DNA from: Varibaculum cambriense
GTDB lineage: Bacteria > Actinomycetota > Actinomycetes > Actinomycetales > Actinomycetaceae
NCBI RefSeq assembly: GCF_002848005.1
Contig: NZ_PKHX01000001.1
Coordinates: forward strand, 261,101-325,100
Length of the DNA: 64,000 nucleotides
Reading direction: 5' to 3'
Position 1 is the first letter of the stretch. The number at the start of each line of letters is the position of its first letter. This document shows positions 48,827 to 56,836 of the stretch, piece after piece. The position numbers were made by a program, and so were the translations under genes. Below the pieces are notes generated by a model, which did not search any database, was not told the DNA's origin, and saw only the letters and a program-made list of their open reading frames with translations.

Positions 48827-49181
48827 TCAGGGTCATAAGACCGGGCAGTTAACTTAAACGGTCACGAAGAGCAGACCGGGAGACGGCTAAACCTTGCGAT
48901 CTCCTCCCCTTGCTAACGATCAGTTCAGAAAATAATCCCTTCCCCCGATGGTTTTGCAAATCTGTGCAACCCCGTCGGGGGAACTAATTGCAGCTAAAAG
49001 CCTTTTAGCTTATGAGAGGACGTGTATTTACAAAAAAATCCCGCGCGAATATGTGCAAACTCTCCACTATCCGCACGAGATTTAAGCGTGAGCGATACCC
49101 TAAAAATGAGCCGCAGGAGCAGATTCTGGGGCAGTTATTGACGCGCGGCAGCGACGCTGCGTTCGATTCTGGAGGCAAAGG
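48827..49181 (+). other. 355-bp intergenic region between ugpC and glpA
   Basis: No credible gene. It contains a hairpin, TCCCCCGA (48941-48948) with TCGGGGGA (48975-48982), that could end the ugp transcript, and an A-rich stretch near 49030. The last bases carry GGAGGC, the glpA ribosome site. The glpABC promoter probably lies between 48985 and 49170. No clear regulator site was recognised. Confidence 0.6.
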
Positions 49182-50828
49182 GTGAGAAAACTAGAAGTCG
49201 ATGTGGTGGTGATTGGTGGCGGCGCCACCGGCAGCGCCGTAGTACGCGACGTTGCCATGCGAGGATTCAAAGCCGCACTGGTAGATCGGGTTGATTTAGC
49301 TCAGGGAACCACTGCTAGGTTCCACGGGTTACTACATTCGGGAGGCCGTTACGTAAAATCGGATCCCGAATCCGCAACTGAATGCGCAGAGGAGAACGAC
49401 ATCTTACGGAGAGTTGTTCCGCATGCCATTGAGGATACCGGTGGCTTATTCGTTACCACTTCAAAGGACAGCGAAGAGCACGCAGATATTTTCTTAGAGT
49501 GTGCCAACAACACTAAAGTTCCAGCCTATGAAATTTCTCCGGCCGAGGCTCTCAAACGTGAGCCCCGTCTGGATCCGAAGCTCAAGCGAGCTTTCGCGGT
49601 ACAAGACGCCACTATTGATGGCTGGAAAATGGTTTGGGGATTTGCCCACTCCGCTAAAGAGTATGGCGCAGAAATCCTCCCCTACCACTGGGTTACCGGT
49701 ATTGAAGTCACCAATGGAGCAGTCAGCGCTGTCACTTGTGAGGATCACAAGAACGGTGGGGAAAAAGTCCGCATCGACTGTAAGTTCATCATTAACTGTG
49801 GCGGCCCTTGGGCCGGCGAAATCGCCGCTATGGCAGGTTGCCATGATGTGAACGTGGTTCCGGGCGCCGGGATCATGATCGCCATGAATCACCGCATCTG
49901 CCAACACGTAATCAATCGGTGCATTTACCCTTCAGATGGGGACTTGATTGTTCCTGCCCATCAGGTGGCGATTATCGGCACCACTGACCAGGTGGCGCCT
50001 AGCGCTGACTTCCTACAGATAAAAGACAAAGAAGTACAGCAAATGTTAGACGCAGGGGATGCTCTCCTGCCAGGGTTCCGTCATTCTCGTCCTCTGCACG
50101 TATGGGTAGGGGCTCGCCCACTGGTTAAAGACAACCGGGTGGCAGCTACCGATTCGCGCCATATGTCCCGCGGTATGTCAGTTATGGATCACGAGGAACG
50201 CGACGGGGTCAAGGGCATGCTCACCGTGGCGGGTGGCAAACTTACTACCTGCCGTCTGATGGCCGAACGTGCTGTAAACATTATGTGCGACATTATGAAG
50301 GATGAGCGTCCTTGTCGCACCGCTCAGGAAGCGGTTCCCGGTCAAGAGGGCGCCCGCCAGCACCGGCTTACCGATCGCCTGCAGGCACGGGAAAAAGAGT
50401 GGAATAAAGATCAGATTATTTGCGAATGCGAACTGGTTTCGCGGCGAATGGTGGAAGAAACTATTCAAGAATTCCCGAATGCTTCTCTCGATGATCTGCG
50501 CCGTCAGCTCCGCATTGGGATGGGGCCGTGCCAAGGCGGATTCTGCTCTATGCGTTGCGCCGGCATCGTTAACGAACAGGGCGCCGCCTCAGTTGAACGG
50601 GCAACCAATATGATTTCTCTATTTATGAAGAATCGTTGGATTGGTATTAAACCGATTCTTTTCGGAGAGTCTGCCCGCGAAACCGCCCTCGATAACTGGA
50701 TTATGCAGGGCATTTTCGACCTGGAGCATGCACCTGGCAAAGGACAACTGAGCGAGGTCAAACTCAACCCGGTTGAGCAAGAACGCGATAAACAGGAACG
50801 TGAAGCCGTAAAGGAGGCACTAGCGTGA
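49182..50828 (+). CDS. glpA: Anaerobic glycerol-3-phosphate dehydrogenase subunit A
   Basis: A 548-residue FAD enzyme oxidising sn-glycerol-3-phosphate to dihydroxyacetone phosphate. The dinucleotide motif GGGATG is at 12-17, followed by TTARFHGLLHSGGRYV. The C-terminal third has the BFD-like iron-sulfur site: CECELVSRR and GPCQGGFCSMRC. GTG start behind GGAGGCAAAGG. The stop overlaps the glpB GTG (GTGA). Works with GlpB and the membrane-associated GlpC, passing electrons to quinone. Confidence 0.95.
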   Translation: MRKLEVDVVVIGGGATGSAVVRDVAMRGFKAALVDRVDLAQGTTARFHGLLHSGGRYVKSDPESATECAEENDILRRVVPHAIEDTGGLFVTTSKDSEEHADIFLECANNTKVPAYEISPAEALKREPRLDPKLKRAFAVQDATIDGWKMVWGFAHSAKEYGAEILPYHWVTGIEVTNGAVSAVTCEDHKNGGEKVRIDCKFIINCGGPWAGEIAAMAGCHDVNVVPGAGIMIAMNHRICQHVINRCIYPSDGDLIVPAHQVAIIGTTDQVAPSADFLQIKDKEVQQMLDAGDALLPGFRHSRPLHVWVGARPLVKDNRVAATDSRHMSRGMSVMDHEERDGVKGMLTVAGGKLTTCRLMAERAVNIMCDIMKDERPCRTAQEAVPGQEGARQHRLTDRLQAREKEWNKDQIICECELVSRRMVEETIQEFPNASLDDLRRQLRIGMGPCQGGFCSMRCAGIVNEQGAASVERATNMISLFMKNRWIGIKPILFGESARETALDNWIMQGIFDLEHAPGKGQLSEVKLNPVEQERDKQEREAVKEALA

Positions 50829-52072
50829 GAGACGTAGTAGTAATCGGTGCTGGCCTTTCCGGTCTTAGCGCTGCAGTTCGGCTACTTAAGGCCGGACGGG
50901 AAGTTGATTTAATAACCAAGGGCATCGGGGGAATCCAGCTCGGTCAAGGCACTGTAGACCTATATGGATACAGCCCGGAGCGGGTAGATAATCCTCTCGC
51001 GGCGATCGACAAGTTACCTCAATCCCACCCTTACGGGAAACTGGGATCCCAGGCAGTTGCCGATTCTGCTAACTGGCTGAAAGAGCAGCTAGGGACAGAA
51101 TTACTCGCCGGCAACCCCGATAAGAACGTATTCTTGCCCACCTGCCTGGGTGCTTGGCGCCCCACCTGCCTACCCCAACCGTCAATGCTGGCGGGAGCGC
51201 CTGAGGATGGCAAGAAGTACGTAATCGTGGGGCTGCGCCGCCTCAAGGATTTTTATCCTCAATTGGTAGCCGAAAATCTGGAAAAGGAAGAGATTCCCGG
51301 TGGAGGTAAAGTTTCGGCTCGCCATATCTGGATAGATATCCCGGTACGCCACGATGAGGCCGACACTTCCGGTTTGAACTTCGCCCGCGCCCTCGACACC
51401 GAAGATTTCCGCGCCAAATTCTGTGACGAAATTAAACGTTATTTGAAAGACGGGGAAGTAGTCGGTTTCCCCGCGGTGCTGGGATTGAAAGATCGGGGCG
51501 CTTGGAAGGATATCGCCCACCGCCTGGGGCATGAGGTGTTCGAGATCCCGATTCTACCGCCTTCTATTCCGGGGATGCGGATTAACGAGACCCTCACCCA
51601 AATGGTGCGGGATCTGGGAGTACGTTACATTATCGGCAGTGAAGTAACCGGCCTTAACGTTAGTGACGGCCGGGTTGAATCCGTGACCTTTGATTCTGCT
51701 GGTTCGGAGACGACCCTTAAAGCTAAGCACTTCATCTACGCTGGTGGCGGCTTCGAATCCGGTACGTTGCATGTGGATTCTTACTGGAACGTTACCGAAC
51801 GAGCCTTTGATTTGCCGCTGGCACTCCCGACCGGGCCACTAGTTCATGATGACTATTGGGGACCAGACCAGCCCCTGTTCGAAGTGGGGGTACAGGTCGA
51901 TTCCCAGATGCGGGTACTGGATGCTTCCGGGGATCCGCTATATCAGAACCTTTACGCCGCTGGCGGGTTGCTAGCGGGAGCCACCCGGTGGCGGGAAAAG
52001 TCCGGTGAAGGCATTGCTCTAGCTTCCGCTTTGCGGGCTTGTGACACGATTTTGGGGGATACCAATGACTAA
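50825..52072 (+). CDS. glpB: Anaerobic glycerol-3-phosphate dehydrogenase subunit B
   Basis: A 415-residue flavoprotein with an N-terminal dinucleotide fold (VVVIGAGLSGLSAAVRLLKAG, with Gly residues at about 8-13) and the GlpB-specific QLGQGTVDLYGY. The C-terminus has YAAGGLLAGATRW. It overlaps glpA by 4 bp and glpC by 8 bp. Part of the GlpABC complex; FMN is the cofactor in the E. coli protein. Confidence 0.94.
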   Translation: MRDVVVIGAGLSGLSAAVRLLKAGREVDLITKGIGGIQLGQGTVDLYGYSPERVDNPLAAIDKLPQSHPYGKLGSQAVADSANWLKEQLGTELLAGNPDKNVFLPTCLGAWRPTCLPQPSMLAGAPEDGKKYVIVGLRRLKDFYPQLVAENLEKEEIPGGGKVSARHIWIDIPVRHDEADTSGLNFARALDTEDFRAKFCDEIKRYLKDGEVVGFPAVLGLKDRGAWKDIAHRLGHEVFEIPILPPSIPGMRINETLTQMVRDLGVRYIIGSEVTGLNVSDGRVESVTFDSAGSETTLKAKHFIYAGGGFESGTLHVDSYWNVTERAFDLPLALPTGPLVHDDYWGPDQPLFEVGVQVDSQMRVLDASGDPLYQNLYAAGGLLAGATRWREKSGEGIALASALRACDTILGDTND

Positions 52073-53312
52073 GGATTTACGTAATAAACCCGAGTTCAAT
52101 CCATTAATGCGCGCCAGCTTAGATGCTTGCGTCAAATGCACAATTTGTGAAACCCAATGCCCGGTAGCAGCGGTCACTCCCCTTTTCCCGGGGCCTAAAT
52201 ATGTCGGTCCTCAGGCGGAGCGTTTCCGCAAGGGACTTTCGGTTGACCACACCATTGATTACTGCTCCAGCTGCGGGACTTGCACCTTGGTATGTCCGCA
52301 GGGTGTGAAGGTTGCAGAGCTCAACAACGTGGCGCGTGCCGCGATGAAGCAACAAAATGGACGTCCGTTGCGCGACGTGCTCATCTCCAACACCATGTTT
52401 ATGGGCAAGGCGATGACCCCGGTGGCGCCGCTGGCGAACTGGGCGCTACGGCAAAAACCGATTCGTCAGATCGTGGAGAAAACTTTCGGGGTTCACCATG
52501 AAGCTCCAATGCCGGTAGCTGACGGGTTTAGTTTTGAAAAATGGTTCAAGAAGCATACCCGCACTGCTCCTGCTCCTACCAAGGGCAAGATCGTGTTCTT
52601 CCACGGTTGTGCGGGTGAATTCTTCGAAACCACTACTTCTATTCGCTCAGTGCAGATTCTCGAGCACTTGGGATACGAAGTACTGGTACCTCCCCATGGT
52701 TGCTGTGGTCTAGCGCAGCAGTCTAACGGTCTTTATGACGGGGCAAAGAAGCTGATTCGCAAGCTGGCGCATGATTTGAATGTCCCCGGGGATGACCTAA
52801 CGATAGTTGGTTCTTCCGGTTCCTGCGTGGGTATGGTAAAGCATGAGGCGCGCGAGATTCTGGGAGTCCAAGATGAGGAGCTCGAGCAGGTTTCGCGGCG
52901 CATCTGGGATATTTCCGAGTTCCTGCTGGATCTGTATGACAGGGGCGAACTGGATCTGGATAATCTGGAGCCGATGAACCTGACGGTTACTTATCACGCT
53001 CCCTGCCAGCTCAAGTCCACGGGGATCGGTACCCCGGGCAAGCAGCTGCTGGATAAGATTCCCGGGCTGACGGTTCACGAATCAGGAGCCACCTGCTGCG
53101 GGATCGCCGGCACCTACGGTTTGAAACGCGAAAAATATGACATTGCACAGGCAGTAGGCAAGACCGCATTCGATAAGATTAAGAGTACCAACTCTGACCT
53201 GGTCGTTTCGGATACCGAGACTTGCCGCTGGCAACTGGAGAAGGGCGGCGGCAAGCCGGCTGTTCACCCGATCTACTTGTTGTTTGAGGCCATGGGGCTA
53301 AAAGATAGCTAA
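52065..53312 (+). CDS. glpC: Anaerobic glycerol-3-phosphate dehydrogenase subunit C (iron-sulfur)
   Basis: 415 residues with two 4Fe-4S ferredoxin clusters near the N-terminus (Cys22-x2-Cys25-x2-Cys28-x3-Cys32 and CSSCGTCTLVCP). Two CCG/heterodisulfide-reductase domains follow, seen as HGCCGLAQQSNG and GATCCGIAGTYG. The ATG at 52065 follows GGGGGATACCA; an upstream start at 52041 lies deep inside glpB. Transfers electrons from GlpAB to the quinone pool. Confidence 0.94.
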   Translation: MTKDLRNKPEFNPLMRASLDACVKCTICETQCPVAAVTPLFPGPKYVGPQAERFRKGLSVDHTIDYCSSCGTCTLVCPQGVKVAELNNVARAAMKQQNGRPLRDVLISNTMFMGKAMTPVAPLANWALRQKPIRQIVEKTFGVHHEAPMPVADGFSFEKWFKKHTRTAPAPTKGKIVFFHGCAGEFFETTTSIRSVQILEHLGYEVLVPPHGCCGLAQQSNGLYDGAKKLIRKLAHDLNVPGDDLTIVGSSGSCVGMVKHEAREILGVQDEELEQVSRRIWDISEFLLDLYDRGELDLDNLEPMNLTVTYHAPCQLKSTGIGTPGKQLLDKIPGLTVHESGATCCGIAGTYGLKREKYDIAQAVGKTAFDKIKSTNSDLVVSDTETCRWQLEKGGGKPAVHPIYLLFEAMGLKDS

Positions 53313-53370
53313 CACTAAGTTAACCGGGGCTTAGGCTCCGCTTGCTGGGTATCTATTTTTGAGGACGCAG

Positions 53371-53790
53371 CTAGGCTGGTTTTTTCAGGACGCGACTTAT
53401 AGCTTCGGCGATAGGTAAGTCGGGTTCTAGCCAGTCTAGCTGCGTTACTTTTTCTGCTGGACTCCACTGCAAGCTGAGATGGGAATCCCCCGCCTGTAGG
53501 AACGGTAGCTCGCGGGGATGGTAAATCATTACTCGCATCTGGGCGCCTTTAAGTAGCGGCCAGTTCCCCGCCGGGAGCGGTCCGGGCAAGATTTTCTCCA
53601 ACTGATAGGAAGGAATCTCCCAATCGAGTTCCTCTTTTATTTCCCGCACCAATGCTGTTATCGGTTCCTCGCCCTCGCGCACTTTCCCGCCCGGTAGTTC
53701 CCATTTGCCGCGTAGTTTTTCCGGGTAGGAACGCTGCGCACATAGTAGTTTCTCGTCGCAGATGGCCGCTAGCGCTACTACCAAAGTCAT
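53371..53790 (-). CDS. Nudix hydrolase (MutT-like)
   Basis: A 139-residue single Nudix domain. The box GGKVREGEEPITALVREIKE and the adjoining ELDW (residues 34-57) contain the REIKEEL metal-binding core. Early sequence (CAQRSYPEKLRGKWELPGG) is that of MutT-type (d)NTP pyrophosphatases that remove oxidised nucleotides. It converges on glpC and is monocistronic. Substrate inferred. Confidence 0.92.
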   Translation of the reverse strand: MTLVVALAAICDEKLLCAQRSYPEKLRGKWELPGGKVREGEEPITALVREIKEELDWEIPSYQLEKILPGPLPAGNWPLLKGAQMRVMIYHPRELPFLQAGDSHLSLQWSPAEKVTQLDWLEPDLPIAEAISRVLKKPA

Positions 53791-53923
53791 TTATTCCTCC
53801 CTGGGATTGTTGCCGACAGTAGCCGGTTAGCCCACCGTTCACGGTCATTTGTTCTCACTTTAACCGCTCGTTTTGAGTGGAGCGCCGCTACTGGTTATAC
53901 TCTAAAGGCGGCTAGATGCCAAC

Positions 53924-53997
53924 GCGGGTGTAGTTCATCGGTAGAACGACAGCTTCCCAAGCTGTAGAGGCGAGTTCGATTCTCGTCACCCGCTCCA
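53924..53997 (+). tRNA. tRNA-Gly(CCC)
   Basis: Acceptor GCGGGTG pairs with CACCCGC, the anticodon loop TTCCCAA gives CCC, and the T loop reads GAGTTCGATTCTC. The body ends at 53994 with an encoded CCA at 53995-53997. A probable mobile element begins a few dozen bases downstream. Confidence 0.96.
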
Positions 53998-54021
53998 CTA
54001 TGACGTCGAAAATGATAAGTA

Positions 54022-54141
54022 GGCGTTTGCGTTAGCGAGTATGCCCCAAGGGGGTCAAAGCGTTAGCGAGTGTATAGCGCGTTTTCCCTGACCTGCGGAA
54101 ACGCTTTCCTCTCTTTTGGTTGAGCGGGCGTTTGCGTTAGC
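54022..54141 (+). repeat. Short direct repeats at the left junction
   Basis: GGCGTTTGCGTTAGC occurs at 54022-54036 and again at 54127-54141, the second crossing the stop codon of the ECF ATPase. GCGTTAGCGAGT occurs at 54029-54040 and 54060-54071. The repeats sit between tRNA-Gly and the element cargo and could be scars or recombinase recognition sequences. Confidence 0.6.
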
Positions 54142-55528
54142 AGGCGTTGATTTGATCGAGGCGGACGCTATGATCGGCGACCTCGGTAACGAGTTCGGCA
54201 TCGTGGGTGATGACGATGACGACGGCACCGGTGTCAGCGAGTTTACGCATTACTCGGGAAATCGCGACAAGGTGCTTGTAGCCAACACCCGAGGTCGGCT
54301 CGTCGAAGATGTAAACTTTCTTGTTCGCAGCCAGTGCTGTAGCAATAACCAGACGTTGACGTTGCCCGCCAGAGAGTGCTTGCGGATGATCAGCCTCGTG
54401 GTCGGCAAGGTCGAGTTCTTCAAGGATCGCGTGGGCATCGATGTGTTGCTTTTCGGCTTTGGTCGTGCCGAGCGTGACTTCGTCAATGACGGTATCTGAG
54501 AACAACTGTCGGGTAGGGTCTTGCATCACAAGGTAGGCGTCGCGGCTGGTGAATTTTTGTCCGCCGAGTGTGATGGAGGCACCTTTGGCTTTTTCGAGTC
54601 CGCAGATGATGCGTGCCAGTGTTGATTTCCCTGACCCGCACGGGCCGAGGAGCGCTGTGATTTTCCCTGCCGGAAACAACACGTGGTTAATATTGAGGAC
54701 TGTGTTTCCGTGGCGGTAGGCAAAGGTGAGGTTGTCGATCGTGAGCCCGTTCCCTGCTGGTGGCGGGAGTTGTGGAATGGACACGGGAACAAGGGACCGT
54801 AGTCCAAGGTGTTTGCGTTCCGCCTCTGGCGTGGCGTAGAAGTCCTCGCCGGTTGCGGTGAGGACGATGTTGCCTTTGTCGAAGCAGTAGACACGGTCAG
54901 CGATCCCGGAAAGGAAACTTAGCCGGTGTTCAGCAATGATGATGGTGTGTCCATCGGTTTTGAGGCTGGCGATGAGTGTGGCGAGTTGGTCGATAACGTC
55001 AGCGGACAAGTTCGCGGTCGGCTCGTCAAAGACGATCAGCGACGTGTTGTTGCACATGGCGACGGCGCAGGCCACGCGTTGCATCTGTCCGCCTGATAGT
55101 TGTGTGACGCGGGATTCCAGCAGGTCGGCGATACCTAACTCGGCTGCAACCTCGTCAATGCGCGCACAAATCTCCTGCGGATCGCGGCCGAGGTTTTCTG
55201 GGCCGAAGGCGAGTTCTTGGCGCACGTGGGTGGTGTAGAACTGGGTGCGCGGGTTTTGAAACACTGTCGAACAGTGGTGGGCAAGGCGTGGCAGGTCTGT
55301 TTGTGCCACGTCAATGTTGTCGACTGTGACGTTTCCGGTGAGGTCGCCGTCGTGGAAGTGCGGGATGAGCCCGTTAAATAGCCGTAGTGCGGTGGTTTTT
55401 CCTGACCCTGACGCGCCACACAGCAAGGTGACGGTTCCGGGTGTGATGGTGATGGTTGCGTCGTTGATTGAGGGGTGGTCTGCTCCTCGATAGGTGAAGG
55501 TGACGCCGGTGGCTTGGGCTGTTGTCAT
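54137..55528 (-). CDS. ECF transporter ATPase, duplicated A component
   Basis: 463 residues holding two complete ABC ATPase domains (EcfA-EcfA' fusion). Domain 1 has GASGSGKT near residue 38 and LSGGQMQRVACA; domain 2 has GPCGSGKS near 295 and LSGGQRQRLVIA. Walker B sequences are IVFDEPT and YIFDEPT. The ATG at 55528 overlaps the T-component stop (ATGA); an ATG five codons upstream is less likely. Powers the ECF module of the operon. Last gene of five. Confidence 0.9.
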   Translation of the reverse strand: MTTAQATGVTFTYRGADHPSINDATITITPGTVTLLCGASGSGKTTALRLFNGLIPHFHDGDLTGNVTVDNIDVAQTDLPRLAHHCSTVFQNPRTQFYTTHVRQELAFGPENLGRDPQEICARIDEVAAELGIADLLESRVTQLSGGQMQRVACAVAMCNNTSLIVFDEPTANLSADVIDQLATLIASLKTDGHTIIIAEHRLSFLSGIADRVYCFDKGNIVLTATGEDFYATPEAERKHLGLRSLVPVSIPQLPPPAGNGLTIDNLTFAYRHGNTVLNINHVLFPAGKITALLGPCGSGKSTLARIICGLEKAKGASITLGGQKFTSRDAYLVMQDPTRQLFSDTVIDEVTLGTTKAEKQHIDAHAILEELDLADHEADHPQALSGGQRQRLVIATALAANKKVYIFDEPTSGVGYKHLVAISRVMRKLADTGAVVIVITHDAELVTEVADHSVRLDQINAC

Positions 55529-56211
55529 AGGACGATTCTCCATATCGCGAAGCCGATAACGATGAGCAGAATGCCTGCGTCGATCACACGGAATTTCACG
55601 ACTGTGACTGAGGTGGGCTTTGCGGTTCCGCCCAGTCCGCGCACGAGGGCAGCAGATGCCAGTTCGTCCCCGCTGCGTACCACGGTCGATAGCAGCGGGA
55701 TTGTGAAGTATTGCGCCGCGCGCAGGGAAAGCGTGGACATGCCGCGTAGTTTCATGGCATCTGAGATCGCTTTAACCTCGTGGCCGATCACGGGCAGCAC
55801 ACGTAAGGCAACCGAGATTGGGATCGTGAAACAGGTCGGGATCCGTGAGCTGGCGAGTGCTTTTTGCAAGGTGGCGGGTCGGATCACGCCGATCGCGTAG
55901 GCTCCCATTCCTGCGCTGACACTGAATCGCCACATCCACTGCAAAAACAGCACGAGGAACGCGCTGGCCGTTGACTTCCACACCAGTGGTATCGCGAAGA
56001 TGAGCCCGCCGGGGACCGCAAACGTGGCCAGGTAGACGGCCACCCAGCTCGGGCGCACGAGCGTGTTGGGGTTGATCGCAGCGCTCGCCAGCATCACGGC
56101 GGCGAATCCGCCCAGAGCACACACGAACCACGGCGAGTAGGCACTGTAGATCGTGGTGGAGACGATGACGAGCGCTACGATAATCGTGCGCGGGTCGGGA
56201 AGTTTAGACAA
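55525..56211 (-). CDS. ECF transporter T component (CbiQ/EcfT family)
   Basis: About 228 residues with five to six helices and an EcfT coupling region (LPVIGHEVKAISDAMKLRGM, with the Ala-x-x-x-Arg-Gly motif) plus a second ALVRGLGG. The start chosen is TTG at 56211, giving the family-typical beginning SKLPDPRT and a short overlap with the S-component stop. An in-frame ATG at 56274 would overlap that gene by 71 bp. It links the ATPase to the S component in the membrane. Confidence 0.85.
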   Translation of the reverse strand: MSKLPDPRTIIVALVIVSTTIYSAYSPWFVCALGGFAAVMLASAAINPNTLVRPSWVAVYLATFAVPGGLIFAIPLVWKSTASAFLVLFLQWMWRFSVSAGMGAYAIGVIRPATLQKALASSRIPTCFTIPISVALRVLPVIGHEVKAISDAMKLRGMSTLSLRAAQYFTIPLLSTVVRSGDELASAALVRGLGGTAKPTSVTVVKFRVIDAGILLIVIGFAIWRIVL

Positions 56212-56800
56212 GACCGGCCCGTTCAAAGTGTTTGCGCGCGACCCTGGTTCCCAACAGACCAGCAAGCCAGCCAACGATGAGCATCACGACGAAGAAGCCC
56301 AGTAGAATCGGAATCGTGACAACCTGCGCCATCTTGGCGGCGTACTCTGCGCCCATTTGTTCGGCGATTTGCGACATATATGCGTCTTGGTTCATAAATA
56401 GCGGCATCCACGGTGACACGTAGATCGGCAGAATAAACAGTGCGTATGCCAGCGGGACGCGAACCTTCACGTTCTTCGGTCCCTTGGTGATGACTAGGTC
56501 GGCGAGCAGGCCGAACACAGCGGCCACCGCGATGCCTCCCACCCAGTGACCGGTCACGAAAAAGAGGATTTCGATGATAATCAGCATGATTGTCAACGCC
56601 CCCATCTTCGGAGTGCGTGCTGTGAACAGCGCAAAGACGATGCCGTTAACGAGGATAGAAAGCAAGAAACCGGCATACATGGCGGCGGGGATGAACCCGA
56701 GCATTCCGAATGCAAACACGATGACGAACATCAAAGCGGTGAAGACGCCAATGTTGATGAAGTCGCGCGCGTTGAGGCGCGAGGACGTGGGTGTGGACAT
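56204..56800 (-). CDS. ECF transporter S component, MptD/Trep_Strep family
   Basis: A 198-residue integral membrane protein with five to six helices that starts RLNARDFINIGVFTALMF, like the MptD-type (TIGR02185) substrate-binding components. The ATG at 56800 lies 6 nt after AAAGGA; the earlier ATG at 56815 has no comparable site. It determines what the ECF module imports, but the ligand of this family is not established. Encoded between the two ABC exporter-fold genes and the T component. Confidence 0.86.
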   Translation of the reverse strand: MSTPTSSRLNARDFINIGVFTALMFVIVFAFGMLGFIPAAMYAGFLLSILVNGIVFALFTARTPKMGALTIMLIIIEILFFVTGHWVGGIAVAAVFGLLADLVITKGPKNVKVRVPLAYALFILPIYVSPWMPLFMNQDAYMSQIAEQMGAEYAAKMAQVVTIPILLGFFVVMLIVGWLAGLLGTRVARKHFERAGLV

Positions 56801-56836
56801 AGTTATTCCTTTCATGATTATGAACAGTGCTGTGTT

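Noticed and set aside
53924..53997. tRNA-Gly as the certain attachment site of the element
   Set aside because: No duplicated tRNA 3' end is visible in the window, and large serine recombinases rarely use tRNA genes; adjacency alone is not enough.
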